Of a stretch of 64,000 nucleotides of DNA, positions 34,491 through 48,208 are shown piece after piece. Position 1 is the stretch's first letter. Every line of letters begins with the position of its first letter. Both the position numbers and the translations under genes were made by a program. The stretch comes from Siphonodentalium dalli (taxonomy: Eukaryota; Mollusca; Scaphopoda; Gadilida; Siphonodentaliidae), in contig CP136061.1 in NCBI GenBank assembly GCA_032622095.1, forward strand, positions 236,733,815 to 236,797,814, read 5' to 3'. The notes beneath the pieces were generated by a model. It made no database searches, was not told where the DNA came from, and saw only the letters and a program-made list of their open reading frames with translations.

Positions 34491-34792
34491 AACCCTTTCA
34501 TGACAGGAGCTGCGCTGGTGCAGCATTAAAGTTCTTATATTTGTATCTGACCCTGACAAATTCAGTAATTTCGGCGTTCTTGTTTCTGGACTCAGTGATC
34601 ACAGTGTTATATACTGTATCAGAAAAGCTAAAAAGGAATTCTTTGGCTCCCATAATTCTGTTAAATTGAGATACATGAAAAATTGTTCTGATTTCAATTT
34701 CATTCAAAAACTCTAAGAAATTGATTGGATGAACGTCATTGAATGTGACAACATAAATATATGGGAGGCCGTTTTCACATTTATTCCCTATT

Positions 34793-35455
34793 TGTGCTTA
34801 AGCGCAATTCATTTGCGCTTAAGCACAATTCATTTGCGCTTAAGCGCAATTTATTTGCGCTTAAGCGCAAATAGAATTTGAGGCTATCACCCCCAAATGA
34901 TTTTTATAAAGGGCAAGTCCAAATTATAATTTTCATCAGGAATCCATTTTTCCCACCTTTTTTCATTTGAACTCGTTGTGACAGCTAGATGTAAAATGTG
35001 AATTTCATTTCTAATTCTAAAAAATTATGGATCCCGCTCAAATTGATAAAATTCTGACCACAATGAGTTGGATTGTCAGGAATTGCAAATGGTTTTTAAT
35101 TTATGATGGAGGAAACAGCCTCAAACAGGACTGATGAGTCAGCAAATGAAAGAGACTGTTTGGAGGGGATTAAACACCATCATTGAGACATAACAGAACA
35201 TAACAGTCTCGATAAGATTAGTTGAATGCTTCATTCCAAATATTTCAGACATTTTTTTCAAATGAAGCTGAAACAAGACTTGAATCAAGAACAGAAGTTA
35301 GTTTTTGAGCCGGATCCATTAATACTATTGTATCATACATCTCTGCTATACAATTGAATAAATTTTCATGCTTTCAAAGCTGTCAATCTCTGTATGTAAT
35401 TAAGGCTTATTTGCGCTTAAGCGCAAATAATTTATTTGCGCTTAAGCGCAAATAC
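34793..35455. repeat. Clusters of the TTTGCGCTTAAGCGCAAAT palindrome
   Basis: 34793-34872 holds four tandem copies of the 19-base palindrome or variants, and 35408-35455 holds two more. The same motif clusters at 41640-41705 and, more diverged, at 49787-49890 and 50520-50575. The clusters lie at the edges of ~0.6-0.85 kb AT-rich blocks and may be subterminal repeats of one element family. Confidence 0.75.
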
Positions 35456-35900
35456 TAGGTATGAAATAAAACATTACATACACAGGTCAATCTTTATTAG
35501 ACCGATCGGTCTTACTGGCACAGTGCTCACTGATGTAAGAGATGAACTCTAAATTTCTTCTTTCTGGATGTACAATGTGAATTTCCGCATTTCAAATTCT
35601 AAATAATTATAGATCCGGCTCAAATTGATCAAATTCTGACCACAATGAGTAGAATTGTCAGGAATTGAGAACAGTTTTTAATTTATCATGGAGGAAACAA
35701 GACTGTTTCATCAGCAAATGAAAGAGACTCATTAAAGTCTGAATTGGACCAGTGTATTCTCAATTTGGAGAGGATTTCACCTTCATTGAGACAGTCTCGA
35801 TACTAGTAAGATGAATTGAATGCTTCATTACAACTATTTTAAGACATGATTTTCAAATGAAGCTGAATCAAGACTTGAATCAAGAATAGAAATAATTTTT
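34986..35900. repeat. Diverged ~330 bp direct duplication
   Basis: 34986-35305 is repeated at 35567-35900 with many changes. Shared blocks are CTCAAATTGATAAAATTCTG/CTCAAATTGATCAAATTCTG, ATTGTCAGGAATTG, TCAGCAAATGAAAGAGACT and GACTTGAATCAAGAA. Confidence 0.75.
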
Positions 35901-36756
35901 TTAATGGAATAAATCCCAGAGAAAGAGGATAGTATCAATTAATTTAAATCCTTTTACAAATTTTAGGACAGAAAAGTAATATTTCACACACCGGATACCG
36001 CTTATTTAAGTTGTTAAATTGTCGTAAAAAATACTAGAACATTTATCGTTGATGCTTCCTTATCAGCACACATTTCGGAAAGATATTGTGTAAATTGTGA
36101 CACATATCAAGTTTGTGATATTTAGCAGTCTGTAACAGATAATTGATTGTTCCTAATATAGGCCAGGCAAATATGGACATAGGTGTCGCCGCCTGGAGAG
36201 GGAATTTATGAGACCTACATTTTTGGTTAGCGTAAATACTAAACGTTCGGAATCTGTATGTTGGATTTGTCAGATAGGCGGACTTTTTTCTCACCGCGTG
36301 GTTTTCTTGAGGCACCCGATGAAAAAATCGGTCATTTTTTAAATAAAGCCCACATATTTGACAGAGTATATTCACACCTTTTGAAAAGAGATATTCGTCC
36401 AATTTTGATACATGTGAATGGGGCGATAACCAGAGTAAGGTAATACGTGTAACCATTGAATCTCGGAATGACGTCATGTGACGTCGAATAATCTTTATGG
36501 TGAGAAGAATATGACGATTCACGCAAAGCGTTGGCTTTCGTTTCTTTTAAATCATAAAGTAAGACGGGTATGCCACATTATTTTATATCATGGGAAACTA
36601 CTGCCAATTGGCTATATTATGGTATATAACTTATCGCTGTAAGCCGCATTATGTTTTAATACAGGCAGAAAAATCAACCCTCCCCCTAAAGTGAAGATGC
36701 GCCATGCTGTGGTATAAGGCACACAGGACTCACGGTTATATGTCAATAGGCTTAAA

Positions 36757-37440
36757 TGACACAACGGCCGTTGAAATTCTGCTAAAGAATATAATAATAT
36801 ATAAGTTTCTGTCTACAAACTCGAACATTAACGTAGAAACAATATATAATGTACCCCCAGACCCAAATTTTTTATAAATTTTAGAATTTTTCCTAAAAAA
36901 TGATATAAAACACGTTTTTTTTTATTTTCTGGAAGGCAAAAAAAAGAGAAAAGAATTAGTAAGGGTGGAGATAATTGGTGTATATGAGGCAATTTCATTC
37001 CGCCTTGGATTAAAAAATGACATACTAACCCAAAATGGCTGCCAATATGTCAGCCGCAATATAGGTGGAAATTGTGAAATATGTAAGAACGCACAATTAC
37101 TTGCTTAAATGGCTTAAGTAACAAAGCGGTCGTTGATGAACTGCTAAACTATAGTTTAAGGTATATATCTCGATCTACAAACTCGAACAATAAAGTGAAA
37201 ATATTACACAATGCACCTCCTGGCAAACAAAATTGATAAAATTTAGGCATTTTTCTCCAAAAATAACCTAAAGCCATTTTTGTCATCTTCTCGGAAGCCA
37301 TACAGCGCTGGCGGAGATGTTTGGTGTGTACAGTAATTCAATGTAGTTTTTTTATTATAAAAATGGCTTACTAACTCCAAGATGGCTACCAATACGGTGG
37401 TCAGAATAAATGGTGAAATATGTCATGTTTCACTTTTATC
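36757..37440. repeat. ~355 bp diverged tandem duplication
   Basis: Blocks repeat in the same order with a spacing of about 355: ACAACGGCCGTTGA/CAAAGCGGTCGTTGA, CTACAAACTCGAACA, AATGTACCCCC/AATGCACCTCC, AATGGCTGCCAATA/GATGGCTACCAATA and GTGAAATATGT. Confidence 0.75.
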
Positions 37441-37999
37441 GCTGTCATTTCCGCCATCAAATGTCTCACACAACCCAAAGTATTATATTTATTGTATCAT
37501 GTTACTCCGGAACATTATGAGGCGCTATTCTATTTAAAATTGCTATCTGATTGGTGCCCATTATTGACGAATCTTGCATTCATGAGCAATCGTGCTCAAG
37601 TAATCCGTGTCCCTTGAAACAGGTGGCAATTTAAGCGAGGTATTTACAGACGAACATGATTGTTTAAAACGAAGAACCGAGTAACAGTAATACATTGAAT
37701 GCCTGATTGTTATTTATGCCAGTCACCTTTGACATAATCAATATGAAATTACTTTAACCCGACAATACACATGTGACATGTAGAAGGTCAATCTTTCTCA
37801 ATGAATATTATTCCAAGTGCTACCAGATATGATGGTACATATGAGGTGGATATGTCGTGGATACCATTATCGACGTATGGGCTAGACAAGGTTGATGCGG
37901 GTTCACACCCCGACTTGATTGGGACCGATTTTAAAGCTAGACGTGAGATAAGGAACATCTCATTGTGCCACCCGATAAATACATCACCACTTCAATAAT

Positions 38000-40330
38000 T
38001 TTTTCACACTCACTGAAGCAACCACATTTGAAGAAATGATTTTGATTCTGAGTCAGTGCCTCCATTAATCTGTTATATATACAATGCACTATTGCTGTAC
38101 AATAGCTTCGACCCATAGAAGACGGCCGTGCTGACACAGAGTGAATTTTTCCAGACCCTAAATCACAATCGCCGCTTTCATTGACTAGTGTCCAATAACG
38201 CAAAGAAGATGAGATTCAGAAAAAGATAGCGCTCGTTGTACAAAATTAGTTCAGATTTTGCATCTTTCGAAAAATTATCTGATCAGTGATAAACATAAGA
38301 TTAGTCATGTCCAGAATGAGAATCCTCCTGTGTGTCTAACTTAATTATGCAGTTTCTGTTGAACAAGATCGCCATGAAGGACCGCTTTATTTGCAATATA
38401 TGAACGCGATAACCTTCAGAAATATCAAATGTTGTTTCCAACTTGGTGGAAAAGTAAACTTTATGTTACATCTGAACTGGTCATATTCAGACCAGGAGAC
38501 CTGCTGCCGTTGCAAGTACCATTGGTGTTTGAAACTTAAAACCCATTTCATTAATGTATCAATCGGGCTGTATTCAATATTCGTATTTACAGGAAACTCC
38601 GGCGGAAAACAATTTGGCAAATAATTCCTCGTCCCCATATCATCCCGATTTTACAAAGACATATGCATGTATTCCCCACACGCTGTTCAGTAAATACTAA
38701 ACTACGACTTTCGTGTCCAGTTACTGATTTCGCTCAGCACAGTCGCAGTTGTTATGGATGGGTTATCGTAGATCAGATTCTGGTCTGCACAGAAGTTGTC
38801 ATTTCTGAGATGCAGCGAAAAATTAGACAAAGACCCGTGATCCCATTTTGTTTTACCCATATGTACATCAAACACTACCACAATATAATATCAGGATATG
38901 CACTACACACGGTCCACTCAGTTAGCGCATAATGGGTTAACTGTAGATACATTTGAATTTAACTGTAACACATTTGGCGTTAGATATGACGTGTGGGTGG
39001 AATTTATAATGCTTTAATCATGAACGGCCATAATCAAAATATGGTATGTTTTCAGACATCCGACCTGCTGGCATCATCAGGTCCCTAACCGCATTATTTT
39101 TGGACTTATCTCGAAAGTTATCATACGCTTCCTGGTATCATCCTGTGTATGGCATGTATAAAAATAATTGGAATTGTCGTCCTTTTCATTTTGGTGTCAT
39201 AATGAGCTAAAACTTACACTGGGATACCACAAAGTTCAAAATGTATCAGTCTACATGATAAAACTCCATGCCAATACTCAGATCTATATGCTGTTTTCTG
39301 AATGTACAGCCTTCCAGAAGTAATCCTACCTATTCATCAGCATAGAAAGATATGGGTAATATGACTGTTCATCTAGCATGGGATAACTGTCCATATTTGG
39401 GGTACCTCGTCTTACAAGCAATTGTTCAGTCACTTCTGGAAATCACGAGTGCACATGGGATGACACGAGACTCCAGTACCATACTATACAGAGTAACATA
39501 CAATCGAAATATATAGGAACATGGTTTGACAGTTCTATGTGATTTACCACATCGCTGGTATTTTGTTGTTGGAAATGTCGCTTAGAGCCTTGTCTTTGCT
39601 TTGCAACTCATCTACTGCTAGTACAAGCAAATACATCCCACCCGTTAAGCAGCTGACAAACTACAAGAGGAAAATCAACCAGGTTTCCATCTCCTTGTGT
39701 GCGAAATATGTGTCGTGGAAAATAATCCGGTAAATGTTAGAATACAAAATTCAACGAGTCTATTGCGTGATGATGAAACTGAACGAACCTGTATATGTGA
39801 CGGTTTGATAATTTGCTGGATATGTCATATGCGGACTGGGCAGCAATTGATATTGGGCAATGAGATCCATTTATACTTACTTTTAGAACGGTATACATGA
39901 GACCCAATGTATCAGTAGCTTCTTTCTTGTAACCACGCCTCGTTGATAGAGGGGAACTAACAATTCGTATCAACATGAGTTATTTGATGAGATATATAAC
40001 CGAATTGGTTAATTGGTTAATTATGTTATTTGTGGTCGCATTGTGTTACAAATAGCCATAGAGAGTGCCAATGTCGTGTTAGATTTAATATAACCTACAT
40101 AATTCCCTTATTCTTTTCGCAAAGATAGTCAGACAGCCATCTGCCTTAAATAAATCAAGTTTATTGTGAAATAATTTGCACGACATGCCACCGATTTCGA
40201 AGAACAAATCTTACTTGAGCGCGAATTAATGCAAAATTTGTCGATCCTCACACTTGTGGGTACCAATCTGGTTGTCATTTTAATAGAACTGACCAATGTT
40301 ACGTCCTAGTATTGCAAAATGATATGAATA
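38000..40330. other. Intron sequence, nothing recognised
   Basis: Short open frames without domains. No clear repeat boundaries seen. Confidence 0.45.
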
Positions 40331-40989
40331 TAATAGGACTATTGGTTTTATATGACATTGCATTGCGATAGTGGTGTTAATTGCGGCATGACATATTTTA
40401 CAATTTCCATCCATACACCGGCCACTGTATTGGCAGCCATCTTGGGGTTAATATGTCACGTATATAGTAACCGCCGACGGCAGGCAATTATGCAAGTACA
40501 TAAAAATTATATCCACCCACGCTGCATTATTGTCTTTATGCATTTCGAGAAGATGACAAAATTAGTTTTCGATTAGTTTTGGACTAAACTAATTAAATAT
40601 TTAATAAAATATTGGGGCAGGAGGTGCTTTGTGTACCGGTTTCACTTAAATGTCCTAGTCACTGGATCGGGATATATATATATATTACATAAAACTGTAG
40701 CAGTTTATCATTATCAACGGCCGTTGTGTTAATTAAGCCATTTTGGCAAGTAATCGTGCGTTCTTACACATTTCACAATTCCCACCTATATACCGGCCAC
40801 CACATTGCCCCCCCCCCCATAAATTCCCTCTCCAGGCGACACCTATGTCCATATTTGCCTAGACTAACAGAACAATGGTATCTTTTTGATTGATACAAAG
40901 TATCAACCACCTCAGGTTGAGAGAACATATTTCCTGATATTGCCTGATATAGCTGCATAATTAAATTTATGTATAAAAAAAATATTAAT

Positions 40990-41706
40990 TATATCATATA
41001 CATCTCTGCTATACAATTGAATAAATTTTCATGCTTTTCAAAGCTGTCAATCTCTGTGTAAGTAATGCTTTATTTGCGCTTTTTTTTAATTTTTGCCTTT
41101 ATCGGGACCCACCACCCCAGTTTTCTACTAAATTTTATAAGTTAATTAAATTACTGCAGGTTTTCAGGTACCCTCCCCTTTATTTTTTTTACTCATTATT
41201 TTTAGACTTTGAGGTGTTCTTTTTCAAAGAACTTTTGATAATACCTGCATATAGCACAGCATTTCAATATAACACAGTTGTTCATTTCCATTTATTTTTT
41301 CTTAGAGAAGATATTTACATAAATAATTTTGAGCTAAATATATATTCAGGGTTAGCTGACAAGTTGATTCACAGTAGTGAAACAGTTTTATACTGATATC
41401 CCTTATAAAGGTAAAGTATGAGATGATTTGGCACCCATAAATAAAAAAATGTTGCAGACATGTGCAATGGTGCTCACACCGATCTCTGTGAAGAGCTGAT
41501 TTCATAGTATTTTATGAATATTGATATTTTGTGTAACCTTTTTATTTGGCAAAGCATCAGTGGAAACCATCCCCTTATGATCACATGATTACAAGGATTG
41601 AGCCATTGATCTGAGGGGGGGTTTATTTGAAAAGGAACATTTATTTGCGCTTAAGCGCAAATGATTTGCACTTAAGCGCAAATGATTTGCACTTAAGCGC
41701 AAATAG
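40990..41706. repeat. Relative of the 35.3-35.5 kb repeat block
   Basis: 40990-41075 (CATCTCTGCTATACAATTGA, CAAAGCTGTCAATCTCTGT) matches 35335-35400. The block ends with a TTTGCGCTTAAGCGCAAAT cluster at 41640-41705. Between lies pyrimidine-rich filler with no gene; a GGGACCCACCACC word here is found in inverse at 50768. Confidence 0.6.
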
Positions 41707-41814
41707 TTTCCATCTAAGACTTCTGTTATTTATTTTAAGACTTCTGTTATTTATTAGTCGAGTTTAAAAAAAAACTTGACTTATTGTTTGGCGAGGGACG
41801 GTTGGCGGGTGGGC

Positions 41815-43935
41815 GGACCTAAAGAATGCCTTATAACTTTGACATTTGTGAACGGATTCCAAAAATGTTTGGTATGGCAGTTGCTCCCAATGACTATTTA
41901 CTGGGCCACATCCGAACTTTGTTACAAGAGTTATCCATCTTAGATATTAACCAATTTCAAAAATATTTGGTATATGAGACTCTTGCAACAATATCTCGGA
42001 CGAGTTCGAAAACCAGGTTTGTCCAAAAAAATTTCCCGGAGTTATGGGTCTTAGTTTGTCTATTTTTAGCAATTTGATCACCGATAGCGCGATAACTCGA
42101 TGAAATATTAACCGATTTCAACAAAATTTGGTATATGAGTCTCCTGCAACAATATCTCGGACGAGTTCGAAAACCGGGTTTGTCCGAATTTTTATTCCGG
42201 AGTTATGGGTCTTAGTTTGTCTATTTTTAGCAATTTTATCACCGATAGCGCGATAACTCGATGAAATATTAACCAATTTCAACAATATTTGCTATATGAG
42301 TCTCCTGCAACAATATCTCGGACGAGTTCGAAAACCGGGTTTGTCCGAATTTTTTTCCCGGAGTTATGGGTCTTAGTTTGTCTATTTTTATCAATTTTAT
42401 CTCCGATAGCGCGATAACTCGATGAAATATTAACCGATTTAAACAATATTTGGTATATGAGTCTCCTGCAACAATATCTCGGACGAGTTAGAAAATCAGG
42501 TTTGACCGAATTTTTTTCGCGGAGTTATGGGTCTTAGTTTGTCTATTTTTAGCAATTTTATCACCATTAGCGTGATAACTCGATGAAATATTAACCGATT
42601 TCAACAATATTTGGTATATGAGTCTCCTGCAACAATATCTCGGACGAGTTCGAAAACCGGGTTTGTCCGAATTTTTTTCCGTAGTTATGGGTCTTAGTTT
42701 GTCTATTTTTAGCAATTTTATCTCCGATAGCGCGATAACTCGATGAAATATTAACCAATTTCAACAATATTTGGTATATGAGTCTCCTGCAACAATATCT
42801 CGGACGAGTTCGAAAACCGGGTTTGTATGAATTTTTTTTCCGGAGTTATGGGTCTTAGTTTGTCTATTTATAGCAATTTTATCACCGATAGCGCGATAAC
42901 TCGATGAAATATTAACAATTTCAACAATATTTGCTATATGAGTCTCCTACAACAATATCTCGGACGAGTTCGAAAACAAGGTTTGTCCGAATTTTTTTTC
43001 CGGAGTTATGGGTCTTAGTTTGTCTATTTTTAGCAATTTTATCACCGATAGCGCGATAACTCGATGAAATATTAACCAATTTCAACAATATTTGCTATAT
43101 GAGTCTCCTGCAATAATATCTCGGACGAGTTCGAAAACCGGGTTTGTCCGAATTTTTTTTCCGGAGTTATGGGTCTTAGTTTGTCTATTTTTAGCAATTT
43201 TATCTCCAATAGCGCGATAACTCGATGAAATATTAACCGATTTAAACAATATTTGGTATATGAGTCTCCTGCAACAATATCTCGGACGAGTTAGAAAATC
43301 AGGTTTGTCCGAATTTTTTTCGCGGAGTTATGGGTCTTAGTTTGTCTATTTTTAGCAATTTTATCACCATTAGCGTGATAACTCGATGAAATATTAACCG
43401 ATTTCAACAATATTTGGTATATGAGTCTCCTGCAACAATATCTCGGACGAGTTCGAAAACCGGGTTTGTCCGAATTTTTTTTCCGGAGTTATGGGTCTTA
43501 GTTTGTCTATTTTTAGCAATTTTATCACCATTAGCGTGATAATTCGATGAAATATTAACCAATTTCAACAATATTTGGTATATGAGTCTCCTGCAACAAT
43601 ATCTCGGACGAGTTTGAAAACCAGGTTTGTCCGAATTTTTTTTCGTGGAGTTATGGGTCTTAGTTTGTCTATTTTTAGCAATGTTATCACCGTTAGCGCG
43701 ATAACTCGATGAAATATTAACCGATTTAAATAATATTTCGTATATGAGTCTATTGCAACAATATCTCATACGAGTTCAAAAACCTGGTTTGTCCGAAAAA
43801 AAATTCCGGAGTTATGTGTCTAAGTTTGTCTATTTTAATCACAATTTTAATCACAATTTTATCACCGTTAGTGCGATAACTCAATTAAATATTAACGGAT
43901 TCAATTGGTCTATTGCAATAATATATCACTGCCAA
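41815..43935. repeat. 161 bp satellite array, about 13 copies
   Basis: The anchor ATGAGTCTCCTGCAACAATA recurs at 160-162 base steps from 42136 to 43583, with diverged copies at both ends (41975 and 43745). Each unit contains CTCGGACGAGTTCGAAAACC, GAGTTATGGGTCTTAGTTTG and GCGATAACTCGATGAAATAT. Minus-strand open frames of up to 121 codons across it repeat with the unit and are not genes. Confidence 0.92.
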
Positions 43936-44554
43936 AAATCTCGACAAAAGCATCTTAGATGCGTACCCCTTGTTTTAAATATTTTTATACATTGTGCTCC
44001 GAAGTTTTGAACTTCACTCACTGCCCATGTGCCAAAAGCCACCAGGGACCGCAATGGAATTAAGTTCTCATTTAGATAACTTTTTGCGATATCCCTGATG
44101 GTCTCAGGTCACATGAGTATTTCTATTTTATACAGATTTCTGCCACATAATTTATCATATATTCTGAAGGCAACCTCTATAAAATGAATTAATTCTTGAG
44201 AAAATTGATATATTCTCTTATATATCAATTATTTGCACAGTCTGAACTTTATCTGTCTCATCAGAACCCTACATATAACATATGTATATTTAATATAAAT
44301 TATTATAATTATAATATTATATATACTGTTATGTATCCTATTTACTCAAATTGTAAACATACCCATAGTATGTGTATCATGTACCATGTGATATATCCTG
44401 ATCCATCGATTAAATCTAATCTAATCTAATCTATATATAACTAATGGCCAAATCCATTTGGTAAAGAAAGGGTTAATTATTTGCAGCCCTTGATCCATTT
44501 TCTCAATATCAAATTAACTGAGCTTTAATGTCATTGAAAATTTTGTTTTTACAG

Positions 44555-44640
44555 CTGGACATATTCATGTACAATTGCTGAAACCAATAATAACTGTTCC
44601 AGTGTGAACCCCAACTTTAACCTGCCACCTAAAGACAAAG
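44555..44640 (+). CDS. REJ-module protein (polycystin-1/REJ family), exon B
   Basis: The acceptor is TTTTTACAG before 44555 and the donor GTAACT after 44640. The only open phase reads WTYSCTIAETNNNCSSVNPN then FNLPPKDK. The WxxxC followed by a second cysteine and a proline-containing LPP stretch is the start of a REJ module's second half, following LDGSxSY in exon A. It begins one base into a codon started in exon A and ends with one base of the glycine codon completed in exon C. The 86-base exon is far too short to identify alone; the call depends on the phase-matched neighbours. Confidence 0.6.
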
Positions 44641-46130
44641 GTAACTTGGTGCTATTATTACTTACTAGTTTACTTTAACTTCAAGTTGACATCAAATGGG
44701 CCATGTTATCATGCTTTAAGCCAAGCAAAGTCAATTCCTGTTTCTCAGACTCACGCGCATGGTCCCGAAAAAAAAAAAAAAAAAAGATATTTGATTCTCA
44801 GGCAATTTTTTAATTCCACGTCAATACTCTAGATTATGATTTCGATCCACATCAAAACTCTAGATTATGATTTTGATCATAGAAATTTACTATCGCCAAG
44901 GGATGGGTTAAACATCTGCCAATCGTTATCGGCCTATCATTTTATGCCTGTTTGAAAAACCAAAGTTGCTATATTTCGCAGCCAGAAATACCTATGTTTC
45001 TCAGTCAAAAATACAGTGCAGGTTTTAATGAGTTGGGTCCAATTATTTTTTACATGAGTTATGGTCCTTTTTCAACTTAGAATTCCTCTGATTTAATAAC
45101 AATGTTAAAAAATAAACAAACAGGCGTGTTCAGCCATGCCCCAGCGATACTCTTGTTATCAAAGAGTTAACACCTTTGAGTCAAAAGTCTAGCATATTGT
45201 ACATGTTTTAATTTTTGACAAGCAGTAAAAGCCATTGTTAAACGATTGTCGACTGATGGGCTATTATTGGCTGATTTTGTTTCTGATTATTGGCTCGTTA
45301 ATAAGAATTACAGTAATGATATACCTTGTGTAGTTCAAAGAAATTTTATTGCAACAGTCAAGTTTTCATCAATTAATATCAAACAATATTAATGGTGTAT
45401 AGTGTAACTATATATATATACATTATTGAAGGAATGGTAAGGCCAAAAAAAAAAGTTTGGCTTCTCAGGTAACGTTGCATGGAAAAAAATGGCCCGTTTT
45501 GGACCATTTTATTCCGATTTTGGATTTCCCCTAAGTTGCAAATAGGAAACTGTCACATGGAAATTAGTTATGTTTCAAAAATCAAATAGGCGCTAAATAC
45601 AATGGTGTATCATGTATGTGTGGGTATTCAACAAAAGACAATAGGCAACGATAAATATCAGGTATATTTCACCACAGGCTATCCAGACCCCCAAGTTTAT
45701 TGGTCAAATGTGTTGAAATATTTCGACAAAAGCAGGAAGTTGGATATTGAATGAGTCATCTGCCAACCTGACCTTTGCACAGTAAGCAACCCTGCAAGAT
45801 AGAGTTTTTCCTCTTGTTACGCTATTGCGATCTATGTATGAAAACCGTGCAGTTTGACAAGCAGTGTACATTTATATTGACCATGTTTATTTTATATGTT
45901 ATTAATTGGTTGTTTCCATCTTGGCCGAGGTCTGTCATATTGGCCTGAGTCCGCAGGCCGAAGGCTAATACGACAGACCGAGGCCTCATAACTCAGTCAA
46001 TATGGAAACAACCAATTAATAAGTATTTTATTAATTAGCGACATTGGCAATCGTTGTTTCACAGAAAGATTATATTAACATATATATATACCATTGTGTG
46101 CTTTATTGTCCGCCGACCCAACGGGTTCGG
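44641..46130. other. Intron sequence, no gene
   Basis: Includes an A-run of about 19 (44767-44785) and an inverted pair near 45905-46025 (AATTGGTTGTTTCCAT against ATGGAAACAACCAATT) enclosing GGCCGAGGTCTGTC/GACAGACCGAGGCC, a foldback of about 115 bp. Confidence 0.6.
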
Positions 46131-46169
46131 AGGACTATTATAATCAGCACGTCCGAGCGTGCGTGCTTC

Positions 46170-46600
46170 CGAGGTTTCCGGATGATAACTTTAGTTAGAG
46201 TGAACCAAATTAAATTAAATTTGGTATGTGGGTTTACTAGCAGAAAAGACAGGTCAAGTTCGAATTCTGGTTCCGTCCGCCAATTTTCACCAGATTTAAA
46301 CCAAATTTGGTATGTGTCTTTCTCCCAGCAAAACACAGGTCAAGTTCGAATTCGGGTTCCGCCTGCCAATTTTCACCAGAGTTATGTCCCTTTTTGACTT
46401 AGAAATTTTGCCAATTTGAGGTTTCCGGATGATAACTTTAGTAAATGTGTACTGAATGAAATTAAATTTGGTATATGTAGGTTTACTAGCACAAACGACA
46501 GATCAAATTCGATTTCGTGTTCCGCCATGCCAATTTTTATGTGCAAACAACGGTCATATCAAGCAGACGCTTAGAGGCAGACATGAGGTCTACCGACCTT
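46170..46600. repeat. Dispersed GATGATAACTTT-type repeat
   Basis: Three diverged subunits of the family at 10202-10620 and 32041-32370 (CCGGATGATAACTTTAGTTA, AAATTTGGTATGTG, AAGTTCGAATTC). Confidence 0.75.
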
Positions 46601-47459
46601 TTATTAAATTAACAATTATTCCAGAAATATATATTTTTATTCTTGTGAACTTTGTGAAGAACTTGCAGCAATTCCCCAGTACTGTTTGTTTCCACTGGGA
46701 ATGATATTATACAGATACATGTAGTTCATGCAATTATATTTACTCCCAAAATCAGTGACTACCGAAATTCATCCGAAAGCAACTAATCTATCTTCCGTCG
46801 ACCCAATATTCTTTGCCAATGAAGTTAAATATTGCGGCCGATAACCTATAGCTAATTAATAAGATGTTTTTTTGTCTATCATCCATTGCAGTACATATAC
46901 AGTCTTTAATTAGTCAGCAGAATAAGTGAATCAAGACTTTGTATGATAGTTTGGAAGATCATTTTATCTTTTCGTTTCGACTATATTTACGTTCTGTAAT
47001 TTTTATATGAATTGGATATTGTGCCTGGGATTAGGTATAATAACCCATGCTTACTATGGCCAAAAAAAATAAATATTAAAAATAAAACCCTCGCTCCCGC
47101 ATTGATTTTCCCAAAAATTTGCCTGAGAATCAAATATCTTTTTTTGTTTGGCCTAATGGTTATGCATTAGTTACAAGAAAAAATGACAATTATTTACAAA
47201 TTTCCTATCCCTAACAAAGTTTCCAACCACGAATCTATAAAATTGATCCTCCACTGCCTTTTAGCAACTAAATTTCAACAAAAACCTATATATATGTGGA
47301 TAAATTGAAAATTGTGTTTTCATCTCCTCAAAAACTCTGGATAAATTTGCAAATAAAACTTTTTGGACTCACTTAATCCCTGAACCCCTTACATGATGTT
47401 AAATGCATTTTAATTGTGTAATGCAGAAAGTACATTATGATAAATTGTTTTTTTATCAG

Positions 47460-47610
47460 GTGTGACAGTTGCAACTATTCCTCCTGAAAATTATCAAGTT
47501 GGCGTGGTATATGAATTCCAACTTAAATTAACATGCTGCTGTCGACGAGCTGCCTTCATGGTACAGAGAGTGAGAATAGCAGAAGTCGGAGCTCCTCTTT
47601 TACAGCTGGT
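47460..47610 (+). CDS. REJ-module protein (polycystin-1/REJ family), exon C
   Basis: The acceptor is TTTTTTTATCAG before 47460 and the donor GTATGT after 47610. The frame reads VTVATIPPENYQVGVVYEFQ, LKLTCCCRRAAFMVQRVRIA, then EVGAPLLQLV across the next junction. This is the usual REJ order: IPP, YxFxL, a basic R-A segment, then P-L-L-x-L before a cysteine. Two other GT sites (47609 and 47615) exist, but only 47611 keeps the frame into exon D. The CCC run adds cysteines beyond what I expect for the module. Confidence 0.62.
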
Positions 47611-48208
47611 GTATGTACTATCATAATATGACCTTACCTAAACCACAGGCCCAAGGGGAAAAATACCAATATATACTGTACCAGTGTCAAGGTTCACAAG
47701 TCCGATTTTGGGAAAAACACACCATCTTGTCATATTCCTCATTGATTCTCAAATTTGTTCATCCCAGTTTTCAATATATTACAATATGATTTATTGGACA
47801 TAAAATTTGCTTTCTTTTTGATATGTAGTTCGATAGTATCAAATGAAGGGAAGTCGACATATCGTACTGAAAACTTCCAAAATCTACTGAAAATTGGGGA
47901 GTAAAACTTGTCGTCAGTGTTCCTCACAGTGGATCAACGGACACGAACCAAAACCGGAAGTCGTAGATTTCGAGGTGGAGAAATATCTGTCGACAAATAT
48001 TTGTTGACGGTTTTTTTTTGGAAAATAAACGCTTGGATAGCATATCTGACCAACTGAAGGTGAGTGAATATTTCTTCGCTAATGTTCGGACACCGACGAT
48101 CAATTTAAGTCAGTTGCCATTGTTCGATCGCGGAAAAAATGTAATTTAATCATCGCCGCGAGACGATTTCTTCCCCAAAATAATCCCAGAAAATCATACT
48201 TTTCACAT

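Larger units (their letters stand above)
36164..40862. repeat. Inverted repeats bounding a 4.7 kb AT-rich segment
   Basis: AGGCAAATATGGACATAGGT (36168) followed by GTCGCC...GGAGAGGGAATTTATG is present in inverse at 40817-40862. Further inside, 37070-37130 (GAACGCACAATTACTTG) is inverted at 40730-40800. I see no coding domain between the arms. They may be TIR-like ends of a large decayed element or unrelated copies. Confidence 0.5.

Noticed and set aside
42488-43769. Minus-strand frames up to 121 codons in the 161 bp array
   Set aside because: Periodic by-product of the satellite unit.
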